Source of the DNA: Zygnema cylindricum
Lineage: Eukaryota > Streptophyta > Zygnematophyceae > Zygnematales > Zygnemataceae
DNA: 11,993 nt
Assembly: GCA_037447655.1 (NCBI GenBank)
Contig: JBBHKE010001381.1
Coordinates: 1 to 11,993, forward strand
Direction of reading: 5' to 3'
Shown piece by piece: positions 1 to 8,021 of this stretch. The position numbers and the translations under genes are program-made. The notes under the pieces are model-generated. The model was given only the letters and a program-made list of their open reading frames with translations. It was not told where the DNA came from and made no database searches. Position 1 is the stretch's first letter; each line of letters starts with the position of its first letter.

Positions 1-38
1 GCGACACGTGTTAAGTCAACGTTTGGAGTTTGTTGTTT

Positions 39-69
39 CGAAGGAAGAAAGCGCGTGCGCCTTCCTTCG
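39..69. repeat. Short perfect hairpin (9-bp stem)
   Basis: Arms 39-47 (CGAAGGAAG) and 61-69 (CTTCCTTCG) are perfect reverse complements around a 13-nt GC-rich loop. The loop contains GCGCGTGCGC, which is itself nearly palindromic. The hairpin lies upstream of the TATA-like stretch at 173. Function is unknown. Confidence 0.6.
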
Positions 70-99
70 TGGAATTTTCATTGAAGAGTGCACAGTCAG

Positions 100-260
100 C
101 TAGGGACAGACTTCGTCGCTACGCTAACTTCTGCTTGTCTTATCTTGTTGTCTCTTAGTGTAGAGTAGCGAGTATATATAGGCAGCAGTGTACATGTGCA
201 GAGTATTAATTAATCAACCAATTAATCATAAAGGATTAATATTGGAGAGAGAGGAGAGAG
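100..260 (+). promoter_or_regulatory. Core-promoter-like stretch with TATA box
   Basis: A strong TATA-like string (TATATATAGG, about 173-182) is followed by GCAGCAGTGTACATGTGCAG and then an AT-rich segment with repeated ATTAAT words and a GGAGAGAGAGGAGAGAG purine run (about 243-261). No ORF with recognisable similarity follows. It could be the promoter of an unseen host gene or of a non-coding RNA, or part of an LTR whose other end lies outside the window. The TATA string is visible directly; promoter activity is inferred. Confidence 0.3.
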
Positions 261-403
261 AAGAAACATGATGTAAAGAGGCTTCGGCCAAGAACACTTA
301 TAAATCTTTTTGGCTGATTATTCCTCTTGTCTTTTATGAGCTTCCGCTGTGTAATGATTTATGTTTTATGAATTATTTTTGTAAAACTCTTTTGCTTAAG
401 ATC

Positions 404-900
404 CTACAAAGGGAAGGAGTGGGAGAAACAGGGAGAGAAGGAGTGGGTAGAGGGGAAGGAGGGATAAGTGGGTACTGGAATGAAGGCGAAGGATTTGGAG
501 AAATGGCTAGTTCAGGAGAGGGAATGGGGAAAGAGGTAGGAGAAGGGGCAGGGAGAAGGGAAAGAGAGGGGAGAGGGATAGGAGATGGAAGACTATCAAG
601 GTCAGGAGGGGGAGGAGATAGCGGAGGAGAAGGAGGCGATGAAGGGATCGGAGAGACGGGAGGTAGAGGGTGTGGAAGGACGGGGGAATAAGGAAATTTA
701 TTTGGAGAGCGAGAGGGAGGATTTAATTTGGGCAGTGGAGGGTGACGAGGTTGAGGATGAGGTCGAGCAGGAGTAGAAGGTGGAGATGGAGGAGGAGAAG
801 GAGGAGGAGAGGGAATGGAAGTTTTATTTGGGTTTTTCTTAGTCTTTTTTATGTGAGTTGGGGAAGATGGAGCAGGAGAGGGAATGGAAGGAGACGAAGG
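404..900 (+). repeat. Long purine-rich (GA) low-complexity tract
   Basis: About 500 bases of nearly uninterrupted G/A on the plus strand, built from GGGAGA, GGAGGA and GAAGG words without a fixed period. On the minus strand the tract reads as a 212-codon ORF (1011-373) that is almost only Pro, Ser and Leu with a short Lys-rich start. The plus strand gives Gly/Glu/Arg-rich ORFs. These are what any purine tract yields, so I do not call a gene. A real Pro-rich protein cannot be excluded without transcript data. Such tracts can form triplex (H-DNA). Confidence 0.75.
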
Positions 901-1226
901 ACTTAAATTTGTTTTTTTTTTAAGTATATTGTATCGATTTTTTTTTTCGAGTAACCCAGCTTTTTGAAAAAGTTGCGTTTTTTCAAAATGTACGGATTTT
1001 TGTAATTCCATTGGGAAAATGTTGTCATTTTGACGACTCTCTGTTTCTGTTTTGTCTTTTTCTGCGACGATTTTTGTTTGTCGTTCCGATGCAAATGTTT
1101 GGGGAATTAAAAAAATGCTGCCAGAAAAAAAAAAAAAAAAAAAGGGAAACAGAATATTAGTTTCTTTTACCCTTTCAGGTTAACATGAGCTGAGGTAACA
1201 TCAATTAGTAAGTTTAAATATTTGAA
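900..1226. other. Gene-free AT-rich stretch with a 19-base A run
   Basis: T-rich runs dominate 900-1000, followed by a pure A19 run at 1125-1143. The A run could be the tail of a retroposed sequence ending near 1124, but I recognise no element body upstream and no target duplication. No coding signal is seen. Confidence 0.4.
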
Positions 1227-1370
1227 AGACAGAGAGAGGGGGAAAGGGATAGAAAGTGGTAGAATTAAATAAAGATGCCGGATGCGGGGGAGGGAGGAAG
1301 ATGCATGAAAAGGGAAGGAGCGAAGAGGGAAGTGTGGGAGAAAAGGAGGGAGAGAAAGTGTAAGGAGGAA
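1227..1370 (+). repeat. Second purine-rich tract
   Basis: Runs such as AGACAGAGAGAGGGGG and GGGGGAGGGAGGAAG, interrupted by short AT islands. Together with the pyrimidine tract at 1465-1709 it forms opposed R and Y tracts separated by about 95 bases, so single strands could pair imperfectly. Confidence 0.65.
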
Positions 1371-1464
1371 TATTTTTGCATGAATTGTCGTTCTAGTAAA
1401 ATGTTCATTTTTTCCAAATCTCACCTGATAATAATGTTGAGAACTATGGAAATTCTTATATTTG

Positions 1465-1709
1465 TCTTCATCTTCCTCTCTCACTCTCTCCCTCTTCTCC
1501 GTTCTCCCTCTACCTTCCTCTCTCTTTCTCTCTCTTTCTCCTTCTTTAACCCTCCCTTCTTGGTCTCCCACTCCCTCACTTTTGTTTCCCTAAATTTGCT
1601 TCTTCCTTTCTTCGTTCTATCTTCTTCTCCTCTGTATCCCTCTCTCTCTCCCCTATCTTCCTCTCTCCCTTTTGATCTCTCTCTTCTCCCTCTCTCCCTT
1701 TCTCTTCCA
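1465..1709 (+). repeat. Pyrimidine-rich (CT) tract
   Basis: About 245 bases of C/T on the plus strand (CTCTCTC, TTCCTCTC and TCTCCCT words). ORFs on both strands here are low complexity (Ser/Leu/Phe-rich on plus, Arg/Glu/Gly-rich on minus) and are not called as genes. Purines are on the opposite strand from the tracts at 404-900 and 1227-1370. Confidence 0.7.
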
Positions 1710-2287
1710 ACGGCGCTCCATTTTAAACAACAAGTATGCGCGCCAAATTCGAAAACGACAAACATCTGCTTCCTTGTCAAGATTCGAAAAATTTACAAGC
1801 CGTCGCGTAACAAAAAATCTGTCGTATGGGAAAATCAGTATTCAGTGCGAGCGAAAAAATAATAATAGAAAAATACGAAATGACAAAATTTGCGGCCAGT
1901 CAAATGCGCAGAACCGTCCAATTGAGAATCATGAACGTCCTATCTTTACTTCTTGACCGTTAGATACGGTGTTTTTTTGTCTTTCTGAGAAGGCGGCGGA
2001 ATTTACAGATCTTTTGTAGATTCCAGTGTGACAAAATTTCGGAACTGAAAATTGAAATAATGGAATATTTTTTAAACAAAATTTCAACGAATCAATGTGC
2101 GTTTGGAAGGTTTTTTTTTTTTCTTACCTGCCCCGGCTGTTTTTGAGGGCGGTAATTTCGGGTTCTTTCTAAAGAATTCCGGTGCTTCTTCCACGTGGCA
2201 TTATCTCCTCAACTTGACACTTTTTTTTCTGTGAATTGTCGTTTTCGAGAAGGTTACAGACGCCTCTCAATCCCTACGTGCAAATTT
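1710..2287. other. Unassigned intergenic stretch
   Basis: Mixed AT-rich sequence with no recognised protein, RNA or repeat. One item stands out: on the minus strand, CAG followed by GTAAGA (junction between 2128 and 2127) matches the consensus 5' splice site and is preceded by an open stretch of about 20 codons. No matching acceptor or homologous exon was recognised. A CACGTG hexamer occurs at about 2192. Confidence 0.35.
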
Positions 2288-2479
2288 TTAACCTGTGTCA
2301 AAATAGTTCAAAATTCTTTCAGACGTCTGTTTTGACTTTTTGTCGGTTTTGGAAATTGAGACACTCATAAGATGACACGTCACTGAACCATCTGTTTTTT
2401 GAGACTTTGGCAACAGGACAACATTTCCGTTAGTTTTAGCCGGAAAATCGACAGAGTCGTCGGATAATTTTGACGCCAT
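2288..2479 (-). CDS. Unrecognised 63-residue ORF, possible first exon
   Basis: ATG at 2479 on the minus strand (context GTCCATGG) opens 63 codons ending in TAA at 2288. The product is Ser/Lys/Asp-rich and hydrophilic, begins MASKLSDD, and has no signal peptide or membrane segment. The composition is less biased than in neighbouring low-complexity ORFs. Near its end the sequence reads ACACAG followed by GTTAAA, a weak splice-donor match, so the ORF could be the start of a spliced gene running left. I do not recognise the family. A chance ORF is the main alternative. Confidence 0.15.
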   Translation of the reverse strand: MASKLSDDSVDFPAKTNGNVVLLPKSQKTDGSVTCHLMSVSISKTDKKSKQTSERILNYFDTG

Positions 2480-2619
2480 GGACAAAAGTAAAGACGTTCG
2501 ACGGACGTCCGTAACTTCTGGAACGTTTAATCATTTATTTGTTTATTTTTGTTTTTTATGTTTGTCAGCGCTACACCGCCCGTCTCTGATAGTACACCGT
2601 GAATTGCTATTAGTGTTGA

Positions 2620-2760
2620 GGTTTTTTTTGCCACTTAAAACATATTTTCTGCGTACACACCAACCAGAAACTGGGAATCATACCTTTCAATTGCAACCGT
2701 CAGATCCACAATTCAATCATGTATGTACGGAGAAAAGATGTTTTAAGTGGCGAAAAACTT
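2620..2760. repeat. Inverted repeat, about 40-bp arms (MITE-like foldback)
   Basis: The left arm (2620-2660) contains GCCACTTAAAACAT and ends GCGTACACAC. The right arm (2721-2760) is its reverse complement with a few mismatches (GTATGTACGG ... ATGTTTTAAGTGGC). The loop is 60 nt. The fold is visible directly. A small nonautonomous DNA transposon or a foldback repeat is the likely origin. No target duplication was identified. Confidence 0.6.
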
Positions 2761-2763
2761 ATT

Positions 2764-2949
2764 AAGGGTATGTCCCCATGTACTTGTAACTTAGTGAACT
2801 TACTTTGTATTTTAGCGCGGATCCGCCGGACCCGGTTTTCAAGTGTCCCTATGTGTAAGGGCTTGTTCCCATGTAACCGAAACTTTGAAACATTAATTTA
2901 GATTTTAGCGCAGATTTTACGGTGTACTTTTCAAAGTGTTCCTATGTTA
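2764..2949 (+). repeat. Tandem duplication, 93-bp period, two diverged copies
   Basis: Copy A (2764-2856) and copy B (2857-2949) align throughout with roughly 70% identity by eye. Landmarks are AAGGG(T/C), CCCATGT, ATTTTAGCGC and TTTTCAA(A)GTGT(C/T)CCTATGT. The start of copy A is shared with the inverted family copies near 4094-4130 and 4780-4806. Short ORFs across this region are incidental. Confidence 0.65.
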
Positions 2950-3059
2950 ATCATTACTTGCGCCTTTCATTACTTCAAATATGTGACAATTGTAATATGC
3001 AACAGCCTACGATAGTACGAAACGAAATGTAGACGACTACGAAACTTCCTAAAATTGGT

Positions 3060-3093
3060 GACGTCTACAAAAACGTCGACGGTTGTAGACGTC
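3060..3093. repeat. Perfect 11-bp hairpin
   Basis: GACGTCTACAA (3060-3070) and TTGTAGACGTC (3083-3093) pair perfectly around a 12-nt loop containing GTCGAC. A related word, TGTAGACGACTAC, occurs upstream at about 3028. The hairpin ends 14 bp before the target duplication of the 307-bp MITE, so it belongs to the sequence the MITE entered. Confidence 0.55.
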
Positions 3094-3106
3094 GATTTTT
3101 TGGGGA

Positions 3107-3429
3107 CATTGTAGCATAGTTCAAAAGTAGGTGAAAGTAGGCCCATACAATATGCCTATTGTATGCAAAACATACAATATGACCTTAAGGACCCATATTG
3201 TATTCGGACCTATTCGGACCAATTAAAACATTCGGACCAAAAATTGGACCAATTAAAACATTCGGACCAAAAAAATTTATTTACACCGTCAAATTCGGAC
3301 GACCGGACGGTCGCCGATCAAAGTAGCGATCTAAGAAGATCACTTGAAAAGCCCATAACACAACATACGATAAAGGCGCCGACCAAATGCCTACCATAAA
3401 AACGCCTACTTTTGAACTATGCATTGTAG
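3107..3429. mobile_element. 307-bp hAT-type MITE with 8-bp target duplication
   Basis: The element spans 3115-3421 and is flanked by perfect direct 8-mers CATTGTAG (3107-3114 and 3422-3429). Its ends are inverted: CATAGTTCAAAAGTAGG at the left, and the reverse complement CCTACTTTTGAACTATG at the right. An 8-bp duplication with ends beginning CA fits the hAT superfamily. No transposase is encoded; the 78-codon ORF inside (3163-3399) is repeat translation. Inside lies a 30-bp tandem repeat (3216-3245 and 3246-3277). A truncated relative lies at 7103-7311. Element ends and duplication are direct observations; the superfamily is inferred from duplication length. Confidence 0.85.
3216..3277 (+). 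repeat. 30-bp tandem repeat inside the MITE
   Basis: Two nearly identical copies begin GGACCAATTAAAACATTCGG at 3216 and 3246. A further TATTCGGACC half-repeat precedes them. The repeat is absent from the second MITE copy, so it arose after the copies diverged or was lost there. Confidence 0.75.
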
Positions 3430-3984
3430 ATGTTTAGGGTATTGTGACATTGCGAAGTCATGCTACCTTGGGAAGTCATGCTACCTTATGACGTCATCAA
3501 CACGTAAACTTTCCACCATGGCTTACCAAATTCTTTTTTTTACCCTTTATCATTCGATATGCCATCAAAATGAGACCAAAAATATTATAAAAAAAAGGAA
3601 AAAAATATATCTTTCATTTGATATTATTATTGTTGCATTTCATTTAGAGATGAGAGAAAGAGGAGCGGTCGAGTGAAAAGGATGGGGAGAGACGAGGACG
3701 TAAATTTTTGCGAAGGACCCATGAATGAAAGTGGAGGTCCGAGACCCCTACGATTTTTTTTCCGTACATGCTTGTCATTTTTGTACGTACATGCGCGTGA
3801 CGAGCATGTTAAAAAACAGCATGTACTCTCCATCGTTCAAAAAATTTTGAAGACATTTCACGCGTGCAATACCTTCTTTCTATTCGTCGATAGGGTGTTA
3901 TTTTGGTTAAAATCAGATCGCCATTTTATTCCATTACAAGTGTGAAGATGATCTGGAAGTGGGTCGCGATGATAATAACGCCAA
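3430..3984. other. Gene-free stretch with short repeats
   Basis: No credible gene. It holds a 16-bp exact direct repeat, GAAGTCATGCTACCTT (3454-3469 and 3472-3487, period 18). It also has an imperfect hairpin with arms ACATGCTTGTCA (3766-3777) and TGACGAGCATGT (3798-3809). Short ORFs on both strands overlap each other and show no family signature. Confidence 0.5.
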
Positions 3985-4135
3985 ATTGTCGTACCTTAGT
4001 TCCTAAGATGACGCAAAATGTACTTGTGGTTTTGCCCATTTTTCGTACGGCATAATGTTTTCTCGTTGGAAGTCCCATTTTCCGTGAAAACGACGGAAAA
4101 AAACCCTTACTTGAACACATGGGAACACACTCTAA
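3985..4135 (-). repeat. Dispersed repeat, copy 1 (GTGTTCCCATGT family)
   Basis: This segment is a diverged direct repeat of 4650-4806. Shared landmarks are GTTC..A(A/G)GATGACGCAAA.TGTACT, then GTGAAAACGAC or ATGAAAACGAC, then ACCCTTACTT.....ACATGGG.ACA. The reverse complement of the right end resembles the start of the tandem duplication at 2764, which defines the minus orientation. Confidence 0.55.
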
Positions 4136-4148
4136 GAACGTAATTGTA

Positions 4149-4160
4149 ACTAACGTTAGT
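4149..4160. repeat. 12-bp perfect palindrome ACTAACGTTAGT
   Basis: A perfect dyad in otherwise unassigned sequence. It may be a dimeric protein-binding site or chance. Confidence 0.35.
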
Positions 4161-4649
4161 GATGATTGTATACGGCGACAATACTTGTGACGGTTGTCAA
4201 CTTCTACAATCTGTGTTGTCGCACGTTTGGAACTGCTTGTGACGTTGCATGTCTTACCGTGACATTGTAGACATACCGCCTTTCAGCCTACGGTTGAAGA
4301 AGATGTGCTTTGCCTTTGCGTCGCCTGTCCGCTCGACGTGGAATGGCATCGAAATATCGAGACCCATGCAAAAAAAAAACGTATTGGACGAAAACGGACA
4401 AAACCAAACAAATTGTGTATTTCTCTTCGTTGTTTAAACGCAAACGGACAAAACATAGCGAATTTTGTACTTTTCTTTGTCCTTGGAAATCGTATGAAAA
4501 TTTTCGAAAATTACGGCACGTGCGAATATATGTTCCTATTTGTTTATCGAAAATACCTAGTTTTAAAACACATCGCCGATTTGTTTTAAAGATAGGTTTG
4601 TAGATGACGTTTTTTGTCGTCGTCGTGGGTCGAAAAACAAAAGACAACA
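4161..4649. other. Gene-free stretch with a 50-bp spaced duplication
   Basis: AAACGGACAAAAC recurs exactly at 4392 and 4442, with looser similarity in the following 30 bases (a degenerate 50-bp tandem repeat). Three overlapping ORFs of 94-124 codons occur on both strands across the same bases. None has a recognisable motif, and their mutual overlap argues that they are chance frames. Confidence 0.4.
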
Positions 4650-4806
4650 ATTTTTGGTACATTTTAAGTTCAAGGATGACGCAAATTGTACTCTACAAAT
4701 TTTTGATTCCTTCATACGGTTGCAACTTAGGCAGTACGGCGCTAAGTTTTACATGAAAACGACAAAAAAAAAACCCTTACTTATGCACATGGGGACATAC
4801 CCTAAC
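4650..4806 (-). repeat. Dispersed repeat, copy 2 (GTATGTCCCCATGT family)
   Basis: Direct-repeat partner of 3985-4135. Its terminal 17-mer (4787-4803) is the exact reverse complement of AGGGTATGTCCCCATGT at 2765-2781, two kilobases away. The two could be the termini of a roughly 2-kb element that contains the MITE and copy 1, but no convincing target duplication is visible at either end. Confidence 0.5.
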
Positions 4807-4879
4807 ACAGCTACCGCCCCAATTGTTATCAACGTTATGAACGCTATATCAACAACCCCAAATTTTGACCCCAAAACCT

Positions 4880-5599
4880 GAAAAAGAATTAATAACACTA
4901 TTTTTTTTTACGTTAATTAACGTTCTAGTGAATTAGGGTCATACTGCAATCGGACGGCCAACATTACAGAATGCTACAATTTGAACGAAGTTCCATTGCG
5001 CAGAGTCTGTAATCCACGTGTTAACAAAAGAGTGGTGCCACATAACTATAGATTTGATGTTAAAAATCGTCAATGATTTTCACACCGACCAAAAATCTTC
5101 ATTTGCATACCATGTACGTGCGTAACCAGGTCATCGTTCTGCACAACTTCAGTACTATTTGTCGATGCATTGTTAGATACCACCTCATTTTTTTACGGTT
5201 CCAATTTTTTCACGTGACGAATGAGCGCTAACATAAATAGCGTGACGAAAGTGCGTTACGACATTTTGTTTGTTTTTCTGTTGGATTTTGGAATGCGTAT
5301 ATAGTGTGCGAAATATTTTGATTTACATTGGTTGTCAACTTGACACGTATGATCATTATCCAACGTGTCGCGGCTCAATTTTTTTGTAATCGGTGATGTA
5401 CATCGCGAGGTACATAACTAGGCGAGGTACATAACCATTTACATAAACTTTCGAAGCGAATGCTTCTCGAAAAAACATCCAACGGTCATTGTTAACTCCT
5501 ACACTTTTGGAGAATATTGGCAAGGTTCTCTGTAATGTTGTTTTCCACATAAAAACAAAATAAGAGGTACGGCATAGTACGGAGAGTTCGAAATTTATG
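4880..5599. other. Unassigned stretch
   Basis: No gene recognised. Contents are a 14-bp perfect palindrome ACGTTAATTAACGT (4910-4923), ATCGGACGGCC (4949-4959, a motif also found in LTR units 1 and 2), CACGTG hexamers at about 5018 and 5212, and a GACACGT/ACGTGTC inverted pair (5342-5348 and 5363-5369). The shared motif could mean a very old LTR fragment, but no further alignment to the units is seen. Confidence 0.35.
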
Positions 5600-6620
5600 T
5601 TAACAACCTCACTTTTCGTCTAATGGAACTTCACCAAAATTTATGATTTTATTGAAAAGTGTGGTGTACGGACGTTTCAGGCCTTAGAAAAGAGTAATTT
5701 GTTAAGTAAAAAAGTGCTAAAACATGGATTACGATAATCCCGATCGCACGTAAAACTGCGCTCAGAATAAAAGGAGGAATGAGACCGTACCTATTTTAGT
5801 GTCAAAATATTGAGCGCGTTTTAAATAAACAGCAGAAAACCTAAATTAGAGTTATAAATAAAGTAGAGTAAAAAGATGCGACGGTGTACGATTTGTCAGA
5901 TTTTGTACTTTTACCTATTTTACCGTGAAGATCCTGATGGCAGATCCGTTGTACCTAAATCAACGTTATGGATCAATTAGAGTAAACTTTTTTTTTCAAA
6001 ATCTTGGAAAACTCAAATTAGAGTTAATAACGCTAATTAATTTTAACACAAATAATTTCTAAACGTTGATAACGATTGGTGGTGTAGCGATACACGGTTC
6101 GGTGTTGTGTATTAGATGAAAATTTATGCGATAAATTCGATATTACACTCAGAGGGCTCGGTTTATCACAATATATTGGGTCGGAGCTGTGTGTCCGTAA
6201 AAATTTAGTACGGTATATCGTACGGTGAATCTCCCCATCAATAAAGCGCGCACCACGGGGGGAGAGGGAGGTTTTGAAACAAAAATGACTTATCGTCACT
6301 TTTATATATAGCGATAAGAATAAATCGTATTATTGGCCTATATATCGGTTAAATATCGCTATGTTGAGCTTCCGATATATCGAGGCATTATATCGATTAT
6401 CGGGTCCCAAATTAAGGTGTATATCGGATATCGAAATGGGGCCTTTGATATACAACACTACAGTAGTAGGTACACTATTGACATTTTACCCACTTTTTGA
6501 GGGCAAATCCTACGATTCGCACAATTTTATGGAGATGTAGATACGGTTTATCTAAAAATTGTACGATTTACCTTGAACATTAAAGGTGAGGCTCCATTAG
6601 GCGAAAAGTAAGGTTGTTTA
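5600..6620. mobile_element. 1,015-bp nonautonomous DNA transposon with TTA duplication
   Basis: The terminal inverted repeats are about 33 bp with 29 matching positions. The left one starts at 5603 (ACAACCTCACTTTTCG) and the right one ends at 6617 (CGAAAAGTAAGGTTGT). Both are flanked by TTA (5600-5602 and 6618-6620). A 3-bp TWA duplication is typical of the PIF/Harbinger superfamily, although these termini do not start with the usual GG. No transposase ORF is present. Internally a direct repeat GAAAAC..(A)AATTAGAGTTA occurs near 5836 and 6006, and a TATCG-rich sequence lies at 6101-6461. Termini are seen directly; the superfamily is inferred. Confidence 0.7.
6101..6461. mobile_element. Possible nested hAT-like remnant rich in TATCG
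   Basis: GGTGTTGTGTATTAGA (6101-6116) and the reverse complement of the right edge (TAGTGTTGTATATCAAA, ending near 6461) form an imperfect inverted terminal pair. The interior 6300-6440 is dense in TATCG and CGATA words (about a dozen on both strands). Such words recur in nonautonomous hAT elements. No matching target duplication was found, so this is weaker than the enclosing element. Confidence 0.35.
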
Positions 6621-7102
6621 TAGAAAACGTACCTTTTAGTACAAAGGATGTATTACTAATTACTTTTTTTCATAAAACATGTTTACTAAAGATTTGTCAA
6701 GATTTTCAACTTTTGGGCGACAACGTCGACCGTCCGATTTTGAGTTCTCGAAGCAAACACTCATTCTTTCCGTTGTTAATCTAATGTCCTCCATTTTTAT
6801 CAAGGAGGGTACTAGCCACACATTGGACGTATACGATCAGTAAACTTGTAAATTAAAGATATAATCCACAGCGGACGAGCGATGACAACCTAACTACTGG
6901 CAAAAGCCATGTGCCTTCAGACAGGGTGGATTAAAATCCAATGAAACTGACGAAAAATCTTTGCCTGATGATATATCCTTTGACGTTCCTTTTTCCATCC
7001 ATTGACCTCTGTAGAAACGACTTTGCGTGTAAAACCTAGTAACCCAATTCCAACAGTAATAAAGTACGCACGTAAAGATCTTAAAATGTAATACATCTAA
7101 TC
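6621..7102. other. Unassigned stretch
   Basis: AT-rich sequence without a recognised repeat, RNA or protein. A 72-codon minus ORF (7112-6894) shows no family signature and overlaps the start of the MITE copy. I see nothing further in it. Confidence 0.35.
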
Positions 7103-7311
7103 CATAGTTCAAAAGTAGGTGAAAGTAGGCCCATAAAATATGCTTATTGCACGCAAAACATACAATATAACCTTAAGACCCTTATTGTATTGGTCCCAAA
7201 ATGAAAAAGAAAAGTAACAAGGTTGAGTTGCACATCGTTCGATAGAGAATTAAACGTCATCGGAAGGTCGCTGATCAAAGTAGGGATCAAAGTAGCGATC
7301 AAAGAAGATTG
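7103..7311. mobile_element. Truncated second copy of the 307-bp MITE
   Basis: It starts with the same terminus (CATAGTTCAAAAGTAGG) and follows the 3115 copy through ACATACAATAT(A/G)ACCTTAAG to the GATCAAAGTAG..GATC(A/T)AAGAAGAT block. It lacks the 30-bp tandem repeat and carries an extra GATCAAAGTAGG unit. The right end is missing: at 7311/7312 the sequence switches to the 3' edge of LTR unit 3. The left flank ATCTAATC has no right partner in the window. Confidence 0.75.
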
Positions 7312-8021
7312 CAATTATGTGTCCTCCATTGGACTACAGAATACAAGAAGCCTCTAGATAGTATTTAACTAACCCACTTCAAGCCACAACCATTGTTGCC
7401 CAAGAAGACAAACTGACAATTTGACTGCACCTTGTGTAGCCTGGACTCCCTAAGTCCGTAGCAAAAAGAATCACTGAAAACAGCCAACCAGCCGATAAGT
7501 TATGAGGCACAAAACTGCCAATTTGTACAAACTCTCAAAGAGAGAGGTGACTGCCAACCAAAATTTTCTAAGTCCTGATTCCCTCAAATAACTCATATTT
7601 ACTGAATTATGGACCAATTAGAATATTGAACCGTACCAAAAAGTACTACTGCCAGTGTACCTTTTGTACGGCCTATGTACGACAAGGCTATTAAGCGGAC
7701 GCGTGTCCACTTTTCACTCGTCCTTACGTTCCTCGGAATTCCCGCGACCGAATGTTATCTCTCCACGTGGCGCCTGGTCATGCCACGTCACTAAACGCCA
7801 AAGTGACCATTCCGGGATCCCGGCGATGATGTGCGCCGTTGGATATGAACCAAAACGCAATCTTAGCCGTCATAAATACTTGCGTGGTATCCGTTTCAAA
7901 ATAGTATCGTACTTTGTACTTTTACAAAACTGTATCTATGCATGCCGTATACAGTTTCAGTTAAATGAATTCGTTTACTCCAAAATAAATATACATCTAT
8001 CATACCCTATAACATTTAACA
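7312..8021 (-). mobile_element. Copia LTR-like unit 3 (minus strand)
   Basis: Read on the minus strand, the unit begins TGTTAAATG at 8021 and aligns with unit 2. Matches include ATTCATTTAACTGAAACTGT then TACGG, the TTGTCGTACATAGGCCGTAC block (7685 downwards), GATTCTTTTTGC (7472-7461), TCTAGAGGCTTCTTG, and an ATGGAG homologous to the gag start (ATG at 7329). Here the fifth gag codon is a stop. Homology ends just after TTGCA, where a truncated MITE begins. It may be a solo or 3' LTR, or a truncated element. Plus-strand ORFs across it (129 aa at 7655-8044) are antisense shadows. Confidence 0.7.

Noticed and set aside
373-1011. 212-residue Pro/Ser-rich minus-strand ORF
   Set aside because: It is the translation of a purine tract; both strands stay open because of composition, and no domain or conserved motif is visible.
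1275-1862. 195-residue plus-strand ORF with a hydrophobic-looking Ser/Leu/Phe stretch
   Set aside because: The apparent membrane segments come from the CT tract; the ends are unremarkable AT-rich sequence.
3216-3277. CRISPR-like direct repeats
   Set aside because: Only two contiguous copies without spacers, inside a MITE in eukaryotic sequence.
3163-3399. 78-residue ORF with internal DQLKHSDQK repeat
   Set aside because: It lies wholly inside the 307-bp MITE; the peptide repeat is the 30-bp DNA tandem repeat translated.
4288-4662. 124-residue minus-strand ORF
   Set aside because: It overlaps two plus-strand ORFs of similar length, shows no recognised motif, and spans a degenerate 50-bp tandem repeat.
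4940-5220. Fourth LTR unit suggested by ATCGGACGGCC followed by CACGTG
   Set aside because: Only these two short motifs match; the GTAC cluster and leader blocks are absent.
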